Source: Pegoplata infirma (Eukaryota; Arthropoda; Insecta; Diptera; Anthomyiidae). From it: a stretch of DNA of 64,000 nucleotides. How positions within the stretch are numbered: position 1 is the stretch's first letter; every line of letters begins with the position of its first letter. Where the stretch lies: the NCBI GenBank assembly GCA_963921195.1, contig OY992537.1, forward strand, positions 76,762,894-76,826,893, written 5' to 3'. Positions 32,400-43,985 of the stretch are shown here, one piece after another. Both the position numbers and the translations under genes were made by a program. The notes under the pieces were generated by a model. It searched no databases. It was not told where the DNA came from and saw only the letters and a program-made list of their open reading frames with translations.

Positions 32400-33197
32400 G
32401 ATTACACAGTGCAACAGCACATTTAGGGCCTCAACCAAACCAAGACAGTTTGAAAGTACTTATGTGTAGTAGTAAAAACCCCAAAGGGTTTAGGTCTGTA
32501 ACGTCTCAAATTTTTTTTATAGCCCATTGAATTTTTCAGTTTTTTTTCAAGGGCTTTGGAAAAAAGTCGAAAAAACTAATGTTAATGTCCTTTTGAACTT
32601 AAAATAGTGTTGGGATGTCTTCAATAGAATTTTATAGGGAACATTTTTTTAGAGTACGCTAAACCTCTATCCCCCGTTTTAATGGGTCTTTTACGTAATT
32701 TTTTTTAAGAAATGGCTCTGAAACCTACTAAGACGTGCTTTTAAAGGGTTAAAATGTTCTGCTATTATTTTCAGTATCAAATTTCACTGGGCGTTACTGA
32801 AGGCAGAAAGTTCGACCGGTATACGAAAAATGCATAATAAAGGTAATTTGTAAAGTATCATTAACTTTTTATATTTTTTCCTATATTTGTCGTTAAGACA
32901 TCTCAAAGACTTCCTTATGACAATGTCAGTGTACCTGCTGACTGAAAAATCTCTGACCATACAAAAAACCTCATGACACCTCCTGACTTTTTCAAGTATT
33001 TTGTCAAAATTCCTCGCCGACAAGTATGCAGGTAGTCAATAGTGCTGACTACATTATGACATGTACATAGTACGTCTGAGATCGTCCAAAAATTTAAAAT
33101 TTATTAATCACGTCTTTTAATTTACACTACTTACTATTTTTGTCTGTCTATTTCTTAAATTTAATTTTTTAAAACTTACTATTTTGATCTGCCTCAC

Positions 33198-33258
33198 TTG
33201 GTCCGCGAACTCAGAACCTTCTGTTCGCTGGTCTAGCACCTTACCCCTTTAGCCAAAC
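33198..33258 (-). tRNA. tRNA-like sequence, decayed
   Basis: On the minus strand it reads TGGCTAAAGGGGTAAGGTGC (box A-like), then AGACCAGCGAACAGAAGG and GAGTTCGCGGACC (box B-like). The acceptor stem does not close well, so it is a tRNA pseudogene or SINE head. Confidence 0.45.
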
Positions 33259-33629
33259 TTTGATAATAAATGTGTTATTTAAAAACAAATATAAATTAAT
33301 TTATTATTTGAATTGTCCTGTTATATATATTTCGTCACCTGAATTGAAAAATGCTACAATATGAATTTTTCTTCCTCAAATACAACATTTTTTTAAATAT
33401 TAATTGGAATTTGGTTTCCTCCTATTTAACAAGATATTGTTAAAGTTATTCAGGCGTATCTTAGTTGTTTTTAATGTTATTTATACAAAACAAAAAAAAA
33501 TATTTACAAAAAAAATATTGCAGGAGCCCTTTACAATTAAGGTGACGATATATTGAATTTATTTTGTTTTTGACAAATTTGAAAATATTATGATTTCAAA
33601 ATATATTTTATTACAAACAATTTTAAGTT

Positions 33630-33709
33630 GTGGTTGGCCTAGTTGTCTAGCAGGTTCGACTGCTTACGTATTGTAGATTTTTGGCCTCGGTTCAATCCCC
33701 GGTCGCGGA
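33630..33709 (+). tRNA. tRNA-like sequence with strong box B
   Basis: TGGCCTAGTTGTCTAGCAGG (box A-like), an anticodon-like region and CGGTTCAATCCCCGG (box B-like), then a T run. The acceptor stem is not paired, so a functional tRNA is unlikely. Confidence 0.5.
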
Positions 33710-34712
33710 TTTTTTTTTTTTATTTTTTTTTTATTGTTTTTAGACCAATTCAATTTTATTTTTTTAATTACAAAGAAAATTTAAAGAGTTTTAAAGGATT
33801 AAACAAAATTACATCGATTTTACATCGGAAAAAAAAAATGTTAGTGATTGGTCGGATTTGCTATATAATTGTCAGCATTAAAGACATGATTTTTCTAAAT
33901 TGATAAGACAACTTATGTGACAAGTCAGTACATTTAAAGAACTTGGGGAGCTCCGACAAAAATTATGACATGTCCTTAAGTTGTCTTTAGTAAAATGTAT
34001 TGTCTTGCTGACTTCTACCTGATGAATCATTACTGACATTGTCTTAAAGACAAAATTTCTAATTGGGATACAATTGTATACAATTTCTGGCAAAAATATA
34101 AAAAAATGAATGACACTTAACAATTTATATTTTTTCAGCATTTTCCTTAAACCAGTCGAACTTTCTGCCTTCAGTAACCCCTAGTGGAATTTGATGCAAA
34201 ACATATTTATAGAACATTTTAACCCTCTAAACGCAAGTTTTAGTAGACTTTTGAGCCATTTCTTAAGAAATGTACTTAAATGACCAATAAATACGGCAGA
34301 TAGAGGGTTAATATATTCTAGAAAAAAAATCCCCATCAAATTCTATTGAAGACATCCAAACACAATTTTAAGCTCAAAAGAACAGTTACATTATTTTTTT
34401 CTACTTTTTTCAAACGCCTTTAAAAAAAAAAACTGAAAAATTCAGTGGGCTATAAAAAAATTTGAGACGTTATAGAGCAAAACCCATTGGGGATTTTTCT
34501 ACTACATACAAGTACTTTCAAACTGTATTGGTTTGGTTGAGGCCCTAAAAAATAACCCTTCAATTGTGTCACAGTGTTATTTTTTAACATGGTAATGTTT
34601 AAAGACTGGTGTCTAATTTTAAAAAAGTTGGAGGACTCCAACTCAGTTTGACTATATAAGCTAACAATTAACGAAAAAGAAAACAAGAATTATTATTTTC
34701 ATTTTCTTAAAA

Positions 34713-35235
34713 CTAGGGCCCCCTATTTCCCGGTTCTCGGTATTCCCGGGAATACCGGTATTCCAGGTTCTGGTACCGGTTTCCCGGTTCTATATATATT
34801 CCCGGGAATACCGGTATTCCCGGTTCTGATTCTGGTACCGGTTCTCAAAAAACAAAAAAATACTAAACCATAAAATATTTAAATTACACCATTTAATCGG
34901 TATTTCAGAAATATTTAGTTGTGTTTTTAAAATTATATAAAAATCATACATTTTTTTTGTCTTAAATTCATAAAAAATATTTGAAAGGTGTTTTTCACAT
35001 GTTTTGTATTTTTTTGGTAAAAGCGAAGAAAAAATTTTAATTGTATACAATTTTACACAATATACATACCGGTAGTCCCGGGAATACCGGTAATACCGTC
35101 AGAACCGGAACCGGGAATACCGGTATTCCCAGGAATAATTAAAGAACCGGGAAACCGGTACCATTTCCCGGTAATACCGAAAACCGGGAATACCGGTATT
35201 CCCGGTACTACGGTACTGGCCGTAGGCACTACTTA
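34713..35235. repeat. Foldback with GGTATTCCCGGGAATACC palindromes
   Basis: Both ends are rich in CCCGGGAATACCGGTATTCC and GGTACCGGTTTCCCGG words, each nearly self-complementary and inverted between the two ends. The middle is an unrelated 230-bp AT-rich stretch. GC-rich and unlike its surroundings. Confidence 0.7.
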
Positions 35236-35344
35236 AAACCAAAAATTTTAATAACTTGGGTTTGTAATTTTGATAATAATTCACCTCGTGGTGAATATTT
35301 TCACAAGCTGGTGAATAAAAAGTAACAGAATTATTTTTCAACAA

Positions 35345-36420
35345 AAAAAAATTTTTTTTTCTTTAAATTTTTTTTTTCATAAATTTTTTTTTCCATCAAA
35401 TTTTTTTTTTTATAAATTTTTTTTTTTTCATCAAACTTTTTTTTTCATCATTTTTTTATCAATGTTTTTTTTATTAAATTTTTTTCATCAAATTTTTTTT
35501 TTCAAAAATTTTTTTTTTCATCAAAATTTTTTTTTTCATCAATTTTTTTTTTTTCATAATTTTTTTTTTTTTTCATCAAACTTTTTTTTCATAATTTTTT
35601 TTATCAATTGCTGTGTTTTTCAAAAAGTGGATTTATTTTCAGATTTATCTTATTTTGTTTAAAAAAATATTTTAACATACCAAAACAATTTTGAAATATT
35701 TTTTTCCGTATTCTGCTATAAATAAGCAATTATAATCCGAAAAAATAATAAAAAAATTTAGAAAATGAAAAAAGTTATAAATAATTCAAAATTAATCCAA
35801 AGTGGACTTACTAGATCCAAAAATTTAATTGGATTAATTTAGATTTATTTATAACTTTTTTAATTTTCCAAATTTTTTTTATTATTTTTTCGGATTGTAA
35901 TAGCTTATTTATCATGGATTACGGAAAAAAATATTCCAAATTTGTTTCGGCATGTTAAAATATTTATTTTAAACTTAATAAGATTAATCCGAAAATAAAT
36001 CCACTGATTGAAAAACACAGCAATTTTTTTTTTTTTCATCAATTTTTTTTTTTTTCATCAAAATTTTTTTGTTTTTTCATCAAATTTTTTTTTTTTTTAT
36101 CAAAAAAATTTTTTTTTTCATCAAAATTTTTTTTTCATCAATTTTTTTGTTTTTTCATAATTTTTTTTCATTATTTTTTTCCTAATCTTTTTTTATCATA
36201 TTATTTTCATCAATTTTTTATATCAAATTTTTTATAAAATTTTTTATTATCAATTTATTTCTCACCAATTTTTTTTTTCATATTTTTTTTCATCAATTTG
36301 TTATATCAAAAAATGTTTTTTTTTTCATTAAAAACTTTTTTTCACCAAAAATTTTGGGTTCATTAATTTTTTTTTAACATAATTTTGTTTTTCGTGAAAA
36401 AAAAATATTTTTTTTTACCA
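35345..36420 (+). repeat. T-rich minisatellite (TTTTTTTTTCATCAAA)n
   Basis: Runs of T with CATCA or CATAA every 13-20 bp, split by the foldback at 35606-36025. Complementary in type to 17505-18020 and parallel to 38150-38650. Confidence 0.8.
35606..36025. mobile_element. Full-length palindromic MITE, arms about 195 bp
   Basis: AATTGCTGTGTTTTTCAA...GTGGATTTATTTTC at the left and its reverse complement at the right. The pairing continues through AATCCGAAAAAATAATAAAA almost to the centre. It lies inside the T-rich array, so it inserted after the array formed. Confidence 0.8.
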
Positions 36421-36493
36421 AAACTACTTTGTCACCAAGTCTAAGCTTTTCGCATAAAAATTTTCCATTTGTTTATCAAATGTACATAAAACA

Positions 36494-36545
36494 AGTGAGA
36501 GTGCTATATTCTTTCGTGCCTAATCTTTAATACTCCCCACAATGT
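36494..36545 (-). mobile_element. mini-me-like 3' end, decayed
   Basis: ACAAGTGAGAGTGCTATATT and CGTGCCTAATCTTTAATACTC parallel the start of the minus-strand element at 50323 (AGAGTGTTAAATTCGG, GTGCCGAATCTTTTATACCC). Confidence 0.45.
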
Positions 36546-37599
36546 AAAAACACTTTTTTGCACTCACTTACGAAATGTACAGCTCTTTTGGTTTTCTAAT
36601 GGAGTCCTCGACTGATATTTCAATTCGTTTTGCATTGAGTAGCAAAGTAATATAACATTATTTTTTTTAAAAAAAACTTTGCTTTGGCAAGTACACCCAA
36701 ATCTTTTGCAAAACATTATCATGATTTAATGTTTTGGGCAAGAGTAGAAAATTCGCAGGCTTATTTTTTCATGCTTTTTGAAAACATTTTGCCTCATAAG
36801 CACCACAAAAGTTTTCTAAATCAATTTAAAAAAAAAAAATTAATTGTTGGACAGGTCTCTAGCAATAATTTAGCTTCTACAGATTGAAAAATATCAATTA
36901 GTCGACGAGTAATAGCCAAAAAAACCATATAACCACCCTGCTGACTACAAAATACCCTGCATTTGACTACAAAGTTCGAAGGTCGATTAAAAAAAAATTC
37001 GAACTAACATAAACAAACGCCTCTATTTTCACCCCTCACTCTCAGAATCGATCTTACTTTTGCTAACCTGAATTTGTTCCACAGTGTTATTGTATAAAAT
37101 TAAAGTAGTGCAATCTTTAAATTTTGATTTCTCGAAAACAAGGCAAAACACATCTCTGAAAATTTCAGAACAGATAGAAAAGCGTTTTTTTTTTTTTAAT
37201 TTAAAAAAAATATAAAACATGCCGCTAGTTTTTTGATAAATAAAGTTTAAGTTTAAATTTGAAAAATTCAGAACTTCTTCTGAAAATTTTCTAATTTTTA
37301 TTTTTTTATTTTAAAGACTTTACTGTGTTTCATTAAATTTACATAAATATTGAAATAAAGATACACAGGCAAAAAATGCTGATATTTTCAATATTTGGCC
37401 ATGCCTACAAAGCCCACTTTTTGAAAAAATTCAAATTTAATTTGAAATTCAAATTGAAAAATTCAAATACTCTGCAATTGATTTCATATTGACACGACAT
37501 AACTTTTTTTGCTGAATATTTGGTGTGGAATGCCTCATGTATTTTTTGAAAGAAGTACTCTTTTGCTACATTGCCAGGGGCTGGCAACAAGACTTTGAA
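36546..37599. other. Spacer with shared repeat fragments, no gene
   Basis: 36680-36890 is an inverted copy of 31200-31330. 37515-37545 carries the word TTTGGTGTGGAATGCCTC also found at 56850. No coding sequence supported. Confidence 0.4.
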
Positions 37600-37905
37600 T
37601 ACCTCTTATACGAAAAATTTATCAGAATCTGTGTATTTTTCTATACCAATTTGAGACATTTTTCTTAGAAGAAATTTTTCTGTACGAAATATGTCTTAAA
37701 ATCTGAGAATTCTTCTATGCAAAAATGCTTCAGGATCATAGAACTTTACTATACAAATCTGAGATTTTTCGTATAAAAAAATTCACTGAATGTCACAGAA
37801 TCTGAGAATTTTCAATACGAAAAATGTTTCCGAATCTTAGAATTTTTCAATAGGAAAAATGTCTCAAAGAATATCAGACTTTTTCAATACGAGTCTGAAA
37901 TTTTT
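37600..37905. repeat. 40-bp minisatellite (tacgaaaaatg / cagaatctgaga)
   Basis: Same family as 13740-14095, with units such as AATACGAAAAATGTTTCCGA. It abuts the start of family X at 37905. Confidence 0.7.
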
Positions 37906-38810
37906 AACATGATAATGTTTTAAGGCTGGTGTCTAATTTTAAAAAATTTGCAGGACGCCACCTCAGTTTGACTTTTTAAGCTAACAATTAACGAAAAAGA
38001 AAACAAGAATTACCATTTTCATTTTCTTAAAACCAAAAATTTTAATAAATTGGGTGTTGAACTTGGATAATAATTCACCTCGTGGTGAATAAAACCGTTT
38101 TTCACCAACTGGTGAATAGTAACTAACATAATTTTTTCAACAAAAAAAAAATTTTTTTTCATCAATTTTTTTCCCCTCAAATTTTTTTTCCATCAATTTT
38201 TTTTTTCATCAATTTTTTTTTTCATCAAACTTTTTTTTTCATACATTTTTTGTTATCAAACTTTTTTTTTATCATTTTTTTTCATTATTTTCTTTTTTTA
38301 TCAAATTTTTTTTTTTCATAAATTTTTTTTTTTTCAACAAATTTTTTTTTTTTTTTGTCATCAATTTTTTTTTTTTTTTTTCATCAAAAATCTTTTTTTT
38401 ATCAAAATTTTTTTTTTCGTCAATTTTTTTTCAATAATTTTTTTTTCATCAAATTTTTTTTTTTCATATTTTTTTATCATATTTTTTTCATAAATTTTTT
38501 TTCATCAAATTTTTTTATCAAATTATTTATTATCAATTTTATTCTCACCAAAAACAAAAAAAAAAATATATTTTTTTTTCATCAATTTTTTTACATCAAA
38601 AAAATTTTCTTTTCATCAAATTTTTTTTTTCATAAAAATTTTTTTTTCACCAAAACTTTTGGGTTCATCAAATTTATTTTAACATAATTTTGTTTTTCGT
38701 GAAAAAAAATAATTTTTTTTTTTACCAAAACTACTTTTTCACCAAGTCTAAGCTTTTCGCATAAAAATTTTTCATTTGTTTATCAAATGTACATAAAACA
38801 AGTGAGAGTG
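37905..38810 (+). repeat. Family X, compact copy
   Basis: AACATGATAATGTTTTAAGGC, GGTGTCTAATTTTAAAAAAT, two TTCACC..GGTGAA palindromes, a T-rich CATCA array (38150-38650), CACCAAGTCTAAGCTTTTCG and ACAAGTGAGAGTG. Colinear with 34583-36512 but without the nested foldbacks. Confidence 0.75.
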
Positions 38811-38824
38811 TTTCCGTGACAATT

Positions 38825-39135
38825 TCCTCGTAGAAAAATTCTCAGAATCTAAGATATTTTTCGTATAGAAATTCTCAGATTTTGAGATATTTTTCGTTTA
38901 GAAAAATTTAAAGATTTAAGATTTTGAGACATATTTTTTACAGAAAAAAATAAATTCAGAGACATGTTTCGTATAGAAAAATTCTCGAATACTGAGATAT
39001 TTTTCGTAAAGAAAGCATCTCAGATTCTGAGATATTTTTCGTATAGAAAAATTTTAAGATTCTCGAATAAAAAAATTTTCAGATTATATTCCAGCAATTT
39101 CAGGGGTCTTTCGTTCAAAAAATGTCTCAAAATCG
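38825..39135. repeat. 40-bp minisatellite, opposite phase
   Basis: Units such as TTTTTCGTATAGAAAAATTCTCAGA, the reverse-complement phase of the same family. It follows family X directly, so X is flanked on both sides by this minisatellite. Confidence 0.7.
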
Positions 39136-39370
39136 TTGATTTTATTACGATAATATGTATTTAAGAATCGGAGAGTTTTCTATAACAAAAATGCTCTTAG
39201 AAGTTTTCTGCATAAATATGATTTATACTCCAAAAACAAAAAAAATATATGAACAATTTAAAAATGTGTCCCACAGTTTTGAGTTTTTACGCGTAAAGTG
39301 TATTTTTTTTTTTTGCTTTGAGCCAACACTCAGGGGATGCCCCCTACTAATGCAATGCATTGTGTTGGTA

Positions 39371-39705
39371 TTAGGAAAATATGTTATTAGGAGAAGGAAA
39401 GAGGGAGTAGTGTTTGTGGACATTTAATTTGAATTTTTCTAAATTATAGCCTACTGGAAAGATTTCTGCGGGGAGTTTATTATTCCATATACGGCTTGTT
39501 CGACCGAGAAACGATTTTTTTTTGTAATGCGTTGTGCGATTAATTGGACAGTCGACAACAAACGGATGTGAGTTGCTGGAAAGGCGAGTACTACGAGTAT
39601 GCACCCGCGTCTCAGGGATGAGTTCTCCCATCTCAAATTTTTTTCTGATTTTTTGAAGGATATCGTGGATCCGCGCCTGCCCTCTTTCACTAAAATGGGA
39701 GTATA
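39371..39705 (-). pseudogene. LINE reverse-transcriptase C-terminus, relic
   Basis: On the minus strand an open frame reads through the end of a non-LTR RT: TRSTRLSSNSHPF, then SFLGRTSRIWNNKLPAEIFP and NLEKFKLNVHKHY, then stop. The block S-F-x-x-R-T-x-x-x-W-N-x-LP followed by NLxxFK is typical of the C-terminal end of Jockey/CR1-type ORF2. The frame is open upstream to about 39705. All upstream catalytic parts are missing. The clade cannot be fixed from this tail. Confidence 0.7.
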
Positions 39706-39739
39706 ATTAAAAAAACTGGGTTGGCGTATGATTTTCATG

Positions 39740-41335
39740 GAACCACGTTGAAAGTCCTCTTAAATAAATGGTTGTAAATTTAACAATTTTTTTTAGTACT
39801 TTGTTTTTGTGTATCAAAGAAGAAATAAATTTAAAGAAACAATTTTTTCTTTTAGTGTAGCACTATTTCCGCGTAAAATAAATTTGAATACTGCACTGTT
39901 TACGTTTGATATGTTAAATAAAATATTATAGACGTTTTAAATTGAACGTGCTTGTATTTTGTGGTGCATGTTGCATAACTTTATGGGGAATATCAAACGC
40001 AGTAGAAGTTTCATACATAAGTCTCTCGATTGACAGGCGTATTGTTTATTTTGCCGTTAATTGATGGTCTCTTTTTGAAGTGTTTTATCAAAATTTGGGC
40101 CTACAAATTATAAAAGTAAAATTATTATAAATTCTTGTAAATTTTTGTTTGAAAAATTTCATCAGTTCATACTACGTTATTCGAGGGTCAATTTTTTTTT
40201 AATTTATGATCTATAGAATTTATCACATTCATACAGTAAATGTATGTAAGTATGTGAAAGCATAATAAACGCATGTATGTATGTTTAGTATGGAAAAATT
40301 TATACATGTTTTTGTTAAATTTTCAAGTATTTTGACATTATTTGCAACAAACTCTGTTGTTTTAATTCTACACATAAAGTTTAAGAGTAGAAAGGCATGT
40401 TAAACAAAATGGTGTGAAATTGTAAGAGTAAACAATGTTTAAAGTTTCAATACCAAACGCAAAGATGCATTATATGGATATGCATATGAGACAATATATT
40501 CTAGGTGTCCGGCTACAGAAAATTATGTGTGGTAGCAATGTTGAAACTATTGAGAAAATAATTCCTCAGGACATTAATAAAAGTAAATTGTTATTTTTTT
40601 CAGTTGTGTCCCCCAGAAAGTTAAAAAATATTTTGGAAGACCGCCGCATAGTGAGAGAAATTTTACATTTAATAGCAAAAAATACTGCTCTAATTTCTTA
40701 TATCTTACTCGTTGTCTGTTGGAAAATTGTTTCACATTTTTGGAATTTTTTTACTATCAGAAAAATGTTTAAAAATCCTGAGCCTCAGAGTCCGACAATT
40801 GATGCATTTCAAAAATTCCTTAAAATTTAGGAGCTTTCGAGTCCAAGACTTATTATAATTTTTTTAGAATCTAAACAAAAATACACGGAATATGTTCAGA
40901 ATTTGAGAATTCGTCCAAAAGAATGAAGGTTTTATTCATAATATTATACTTTATTTTGAGAATATAAGAGTTTGTCGGCTTAAACATTTTTTAGAGTGCA
41001 ATTTTAGATGTCAATACGTTCACAAGATATTTTGAAGTTTTTGTGTGTATAAAAATTCACTAACTCCCTTGATGATTATTCTTAAAGTGGATCAACATAT
41101 TTGAATAGAATAAATGAATATTTATTTACCAGAAAAAACTGGCCTCGAGCTCGAAGAATTTTTATTTATTTAAAATTGGAAAGGTCGAATAATAACATTT
41201 TTAATTTTTTTTTTTTTAAGTCTTAAACTTCTGAAAATTTTGTATGATTTTTTCTACTTAAGTTCTATATGTCTATGGGAACATCTTTTTAAAACAATAA
41301 AATACTGCAGTTTTACAGCAGTTCATTGAGGCAAT
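39740..41335. other. Spacer with an unassigned 131-codon frame (40435-40830)
   Basis: The open frame from ATG 40435 has a hydrophobic stretch near residues 85-108 and no family I recognise. Its codon use looks like the AT-rich surroundings, so I do not call it a gene. The rest is AT-rich. Confidence 0.3.
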
Positions 41336-41343
41336 ATTACAGC

Positions 41344-41962
41344 CAGAGCCTCGAACGAATTAATTCTATTGAGAATTAATTCCCAAAAAGTTCAATTCTG
41401 TTTTAAAAAGTTTTGAATTATCATTCCTTACTAGCATTCAACACGAATTAATTCAAAGGCTTAATTCTCAAAGCTTAAATCAAATTGAATTAATTCCCAA
41501 GAGAATTAATTCCTTGCAAGCTAATCATTCAATTGAATGACCAAAATTGTTCATCATTCAAATCTATTACTAATTGAATGATGATTTATTTTATTTCATT
41601 CCCTTTATATTTTCAAAAATCTGTTGCTTGTGTGCACACGAAGATGCGTGTGTAAACGATCGGCTGTTGTTTTGTCGACGTCTCGTCTGCTGCTTCCCAC
41701 ACAAGCATAAATGTGGGTGTATGTGTGTTGCGCTTCACTGTTTTAAATTGAATGATAAGAAAATTTCATCATTCAATTTGTAGTAGATCGATTTGGATAA
41801 AAAAATAATGATTCAAGTTGAATGATCATTCTTAAGGAATGAATTCTTGAATGAATTAATTCAGTGATTTTGAAAGTTGAATGATTTAAGGGAATGCCAA
41901 ATTCTATTTTTTTAATTCGAATTAGAAAATTGAATTAAAGAATTAATTCTTTCGAACCTTTG
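41344..41962. mobile_element. Non-autonomous hAT element with perfect 8-bp duplication
   Basis: ATTACAGC occurs at 41336-41343 and 41963-41970. The ends CAGAGCCTCGAACGAATTAATTC and, inverted, CAAAGGTTCGAAAGAATTAATTC match over most of 23 bp. The interior is dense in GAATTAATTC/GAATGAT words. No transposase. Confidence 0.8.
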
Positions 41963-42354
41963 ATTACAGCAGTGCTTCATTTAGAAACCATTATAACTTA
42001 GGCAGTGTGCAGCGAAGCGAACTGTCACTCTTACCGCTTTAATGGGTTTTGGACTTTACAATTAAGAAACATTATACAAAAAATACATTCGAATGATATA
42101 TCTGTAACTAGAGGCAGATATTTTTTTTCAGAAAGGATATTAATGTGGGAAGAATTGTTATCATTTATCTTATCCTTTGGTAATCGCATGTGCAGTGAAT
42201 CCCACTATGCGTTACAGAGAAAAAAAGTTCATTGAGCCCCATTTCAAAAGAATTAAACTGTAATAAACATTAAAATTTTCCAACGGGAATTCATTGAAAA
42301 ATATGCAAAAATATAATGCTAAAAAAAATAATTTAAGTTATTTTAAATTAGTGA

Positions 42355-42700
42355 TAGTGTTGAATTCGGTTGTGCCGAATCTTGGCCTTTTTTAAGTTGG
42401 AACAAAGTCCGCAGGCGTCTTTTGGGTCGTCTGTTGTCTCGTGGTTAATGTTGACAAAACCATTTATTATGATTTTTTTTACTAAGCAACACAACTTTAT
42501 AACTATTTTCATTAGTTTTTATATCCACGACCACATAATTTTCTAATCGTGAGGGTCGAATTGTAAGACACTGAACATCTTTTGACATAAAATTGTATTA
42601 AGATTTTCAGAGGTTGGTTTAGTTCATCAAGGGGAAAGATTTTTCCAGCCTTTTTGCGGATATTGCTTGCTGAGGACTATAGGAAATATTCGGGCCGAAC
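42355..42700 (-). mobile_element. mini-me-like element, decayed
   Basis: TTGAATTCGGTTGTGCCGAA (terminal hairpin) and, farther in, AGAGGTTGGTTTAGTTCATC, which on the other strand matches 48145-48175 of the full copy. Confidence 0.5.
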
Positions 42701-42902
42701 TAGCTCCTCTTTTTTGGACTGTGTCGTTACAGAACGTCTTTCATTGATCCGCACAAACTAATTTGGTACAATTACCATTTTTTATGTGCTTTTTAACGAT
42801 TTGTCGATAAAAAATAGTAAAAAAAATAATGCGTACCTAAGTAATTTATTTAAACAGTGCCTCAAGACGTATGAGCAATATTAATCTACTCAAATATTCA
42901 AT

Positions 42903-43160
42903 ATTACTCATACGCAGTATTTAGAAGAATCCATTACTTGTTATCAAAATCAATCAACTAACAGAGGAGGTCTTTTATATGGGAATCTAGCTGCTCAACC
43001 TCGGATTTAAAAAGGGAGTAATAAAATGATGCTATTCCATTATTAAATATTACTCATACGCAGTGTTTAATATAATTCAGCACGTCTTATCAAAATCAAT
43101 CAACTAACAGAGGAGGTTTTTTATACGGGAATCTAGCTGCCCAACCTCAAATTTAAAAAA
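42903..43160 (+). repeat. Tandem duplication of about 110 bp, offset about 146
   Basis: ATTACTCATACGCAGT, ATCAATCAACTAACAGAGGAGG and GGGAATCTAGCTGC occur twice in the same order, with small differences. No coding content. Confidence 0.7.
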
Positions 43161-43407
43161 GTTTTGCCACCTTATGAAAAAATGTGGTCTTTCGGGAAAA
43201 TCCAAATAAAAATACACATGCAAAAATACGGGTCACATTAATTTTAATAGAGATTATTATTTATGCTTTTGGAGGATTTTTGTATACGCAAAGTTTTTAC
43301 ATTTTTGAAAATAAATACTTAACGAAGTCGAGTTTTGAGACAGTCGGGAAAAATATACTTTTTTGTCCAATTTTACTTACAGGTCACACCTTTTAAACGA
43401 TTTTAGT

Positions 43408-43985
43408 TTATTAAGGGTTTGTGATTGAAGAAGAAAACATTGTATTTCTAAAGGTTATTTTTAACGTGGATTTATTCCAGACCATGGTTTCTGTAGCCAC
43501 CTCTACGTCTTCAGTGGAGAAAATTACATTGGATTTAAATCGTTTGATTTTTGTAAGACTGTGTTTTCTATATGTTTTTTCATCAACAGACTTAACTCTG
43601 ATTGGAATCGAACCCACGTTTATGAAATTTTCCATCAGTTTGCAAAGCTAGCACTTTACCATCTAGGCTATCGCTCTGCTTGACAAACTAACAGCAGAAG
43701 TTGGTTCGTATTTCATTACATATGTTATGTGTGTGACGTCAACAGAAGATTTTTATTTTACACAAACAATATTACGATCCTTAGAAACAACAACATTCCT
43801 TAATCTCTCTTTGTCTCGTTTTTGCACATTACAATTTTAGCGCTGAGTTATTTGTTCATACACGTTAAAGATAAGTGCATATATTTGAGACTACTTGCCC
43901 TACGGGCAAGTAATCTTATCGGCGTATGCAATTTCTGTTTGTTATTAAGGGTTTGCGATTGAAGAACAAAACGATGTATTGTGAA
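43408..43985 (+). repeat. 40-bp direct repeats 533 bp apart
   Basis: TTATTAAGGGTTTGTGATTG...AACATTGTATT at 43408 and TTATTAAGGGTTTGCGATTG...AACGATGTATT at 43941. A tRNA-like sequence lies between. This may be an old tandem duplication or flanks of an insertion. Confidence 0.45.
43596..43678 (-). tRNA. tRNA-like sequence, decayed
   Basis: On the minus strand: GATAGCCTAGATGGTAAAGTGC (box A-like) and GTGGGTTCGATTCCAATC (box B-like), with a long variable region. Arms pair imperfectly. Likely a tRNA pseudogene or SINE head. Confidence 0.5.

Larger units (their letters stand above)
32400..34580. repeat. Large inverted repeat, arms at least 430 bp, loop with tRNA-like sequences
   Basis: The left arm (AGGGCCTCAACCAAACCAAG, CGTCTCAAATTTTTTTTATAG, GAAGGCAGAAAGTTCGAC) is mirrored on the right (GTCGAACTTTCTGCCTTC, CTATAAAAAAATTTGAGACG, TTGGTTTGGTTGAGGCCCT). 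Weaker pairing continues inward to about 33070/33900. No credible protein-coding frame. Confidence 0.75.
34583..36512 (+). repeat. Family X, long copy (interrupted twice)
   Basis: From AACATGGTAATGTTTAAAGAC through GGTGTCTAATTTT, the TTCACCTCGTGGTGAA palindrome and a TTTTTTTTCATCAAA array to CACCAAGTCTAAGCTTTTCG and ACAAGTGAGAGTG. The same order occurs at 37905-38810 and inverted at 17505-18205. It is interrupted by foldbacks at 34713-35235 and 35606-36025. Confidence 0.65.

Noticed and set aside
33630..33709. Functional tRNA gene
   Set aside because: Box B is strong but the acceptor stem does not pair and the T stem has a mismatch. Called tRNA-like only.
40435..40830. 131-codon frame as a host gene
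   Set aside because: No recognisable domain, no splice or promoter context, and AT-driven codons. Left as unassigned.
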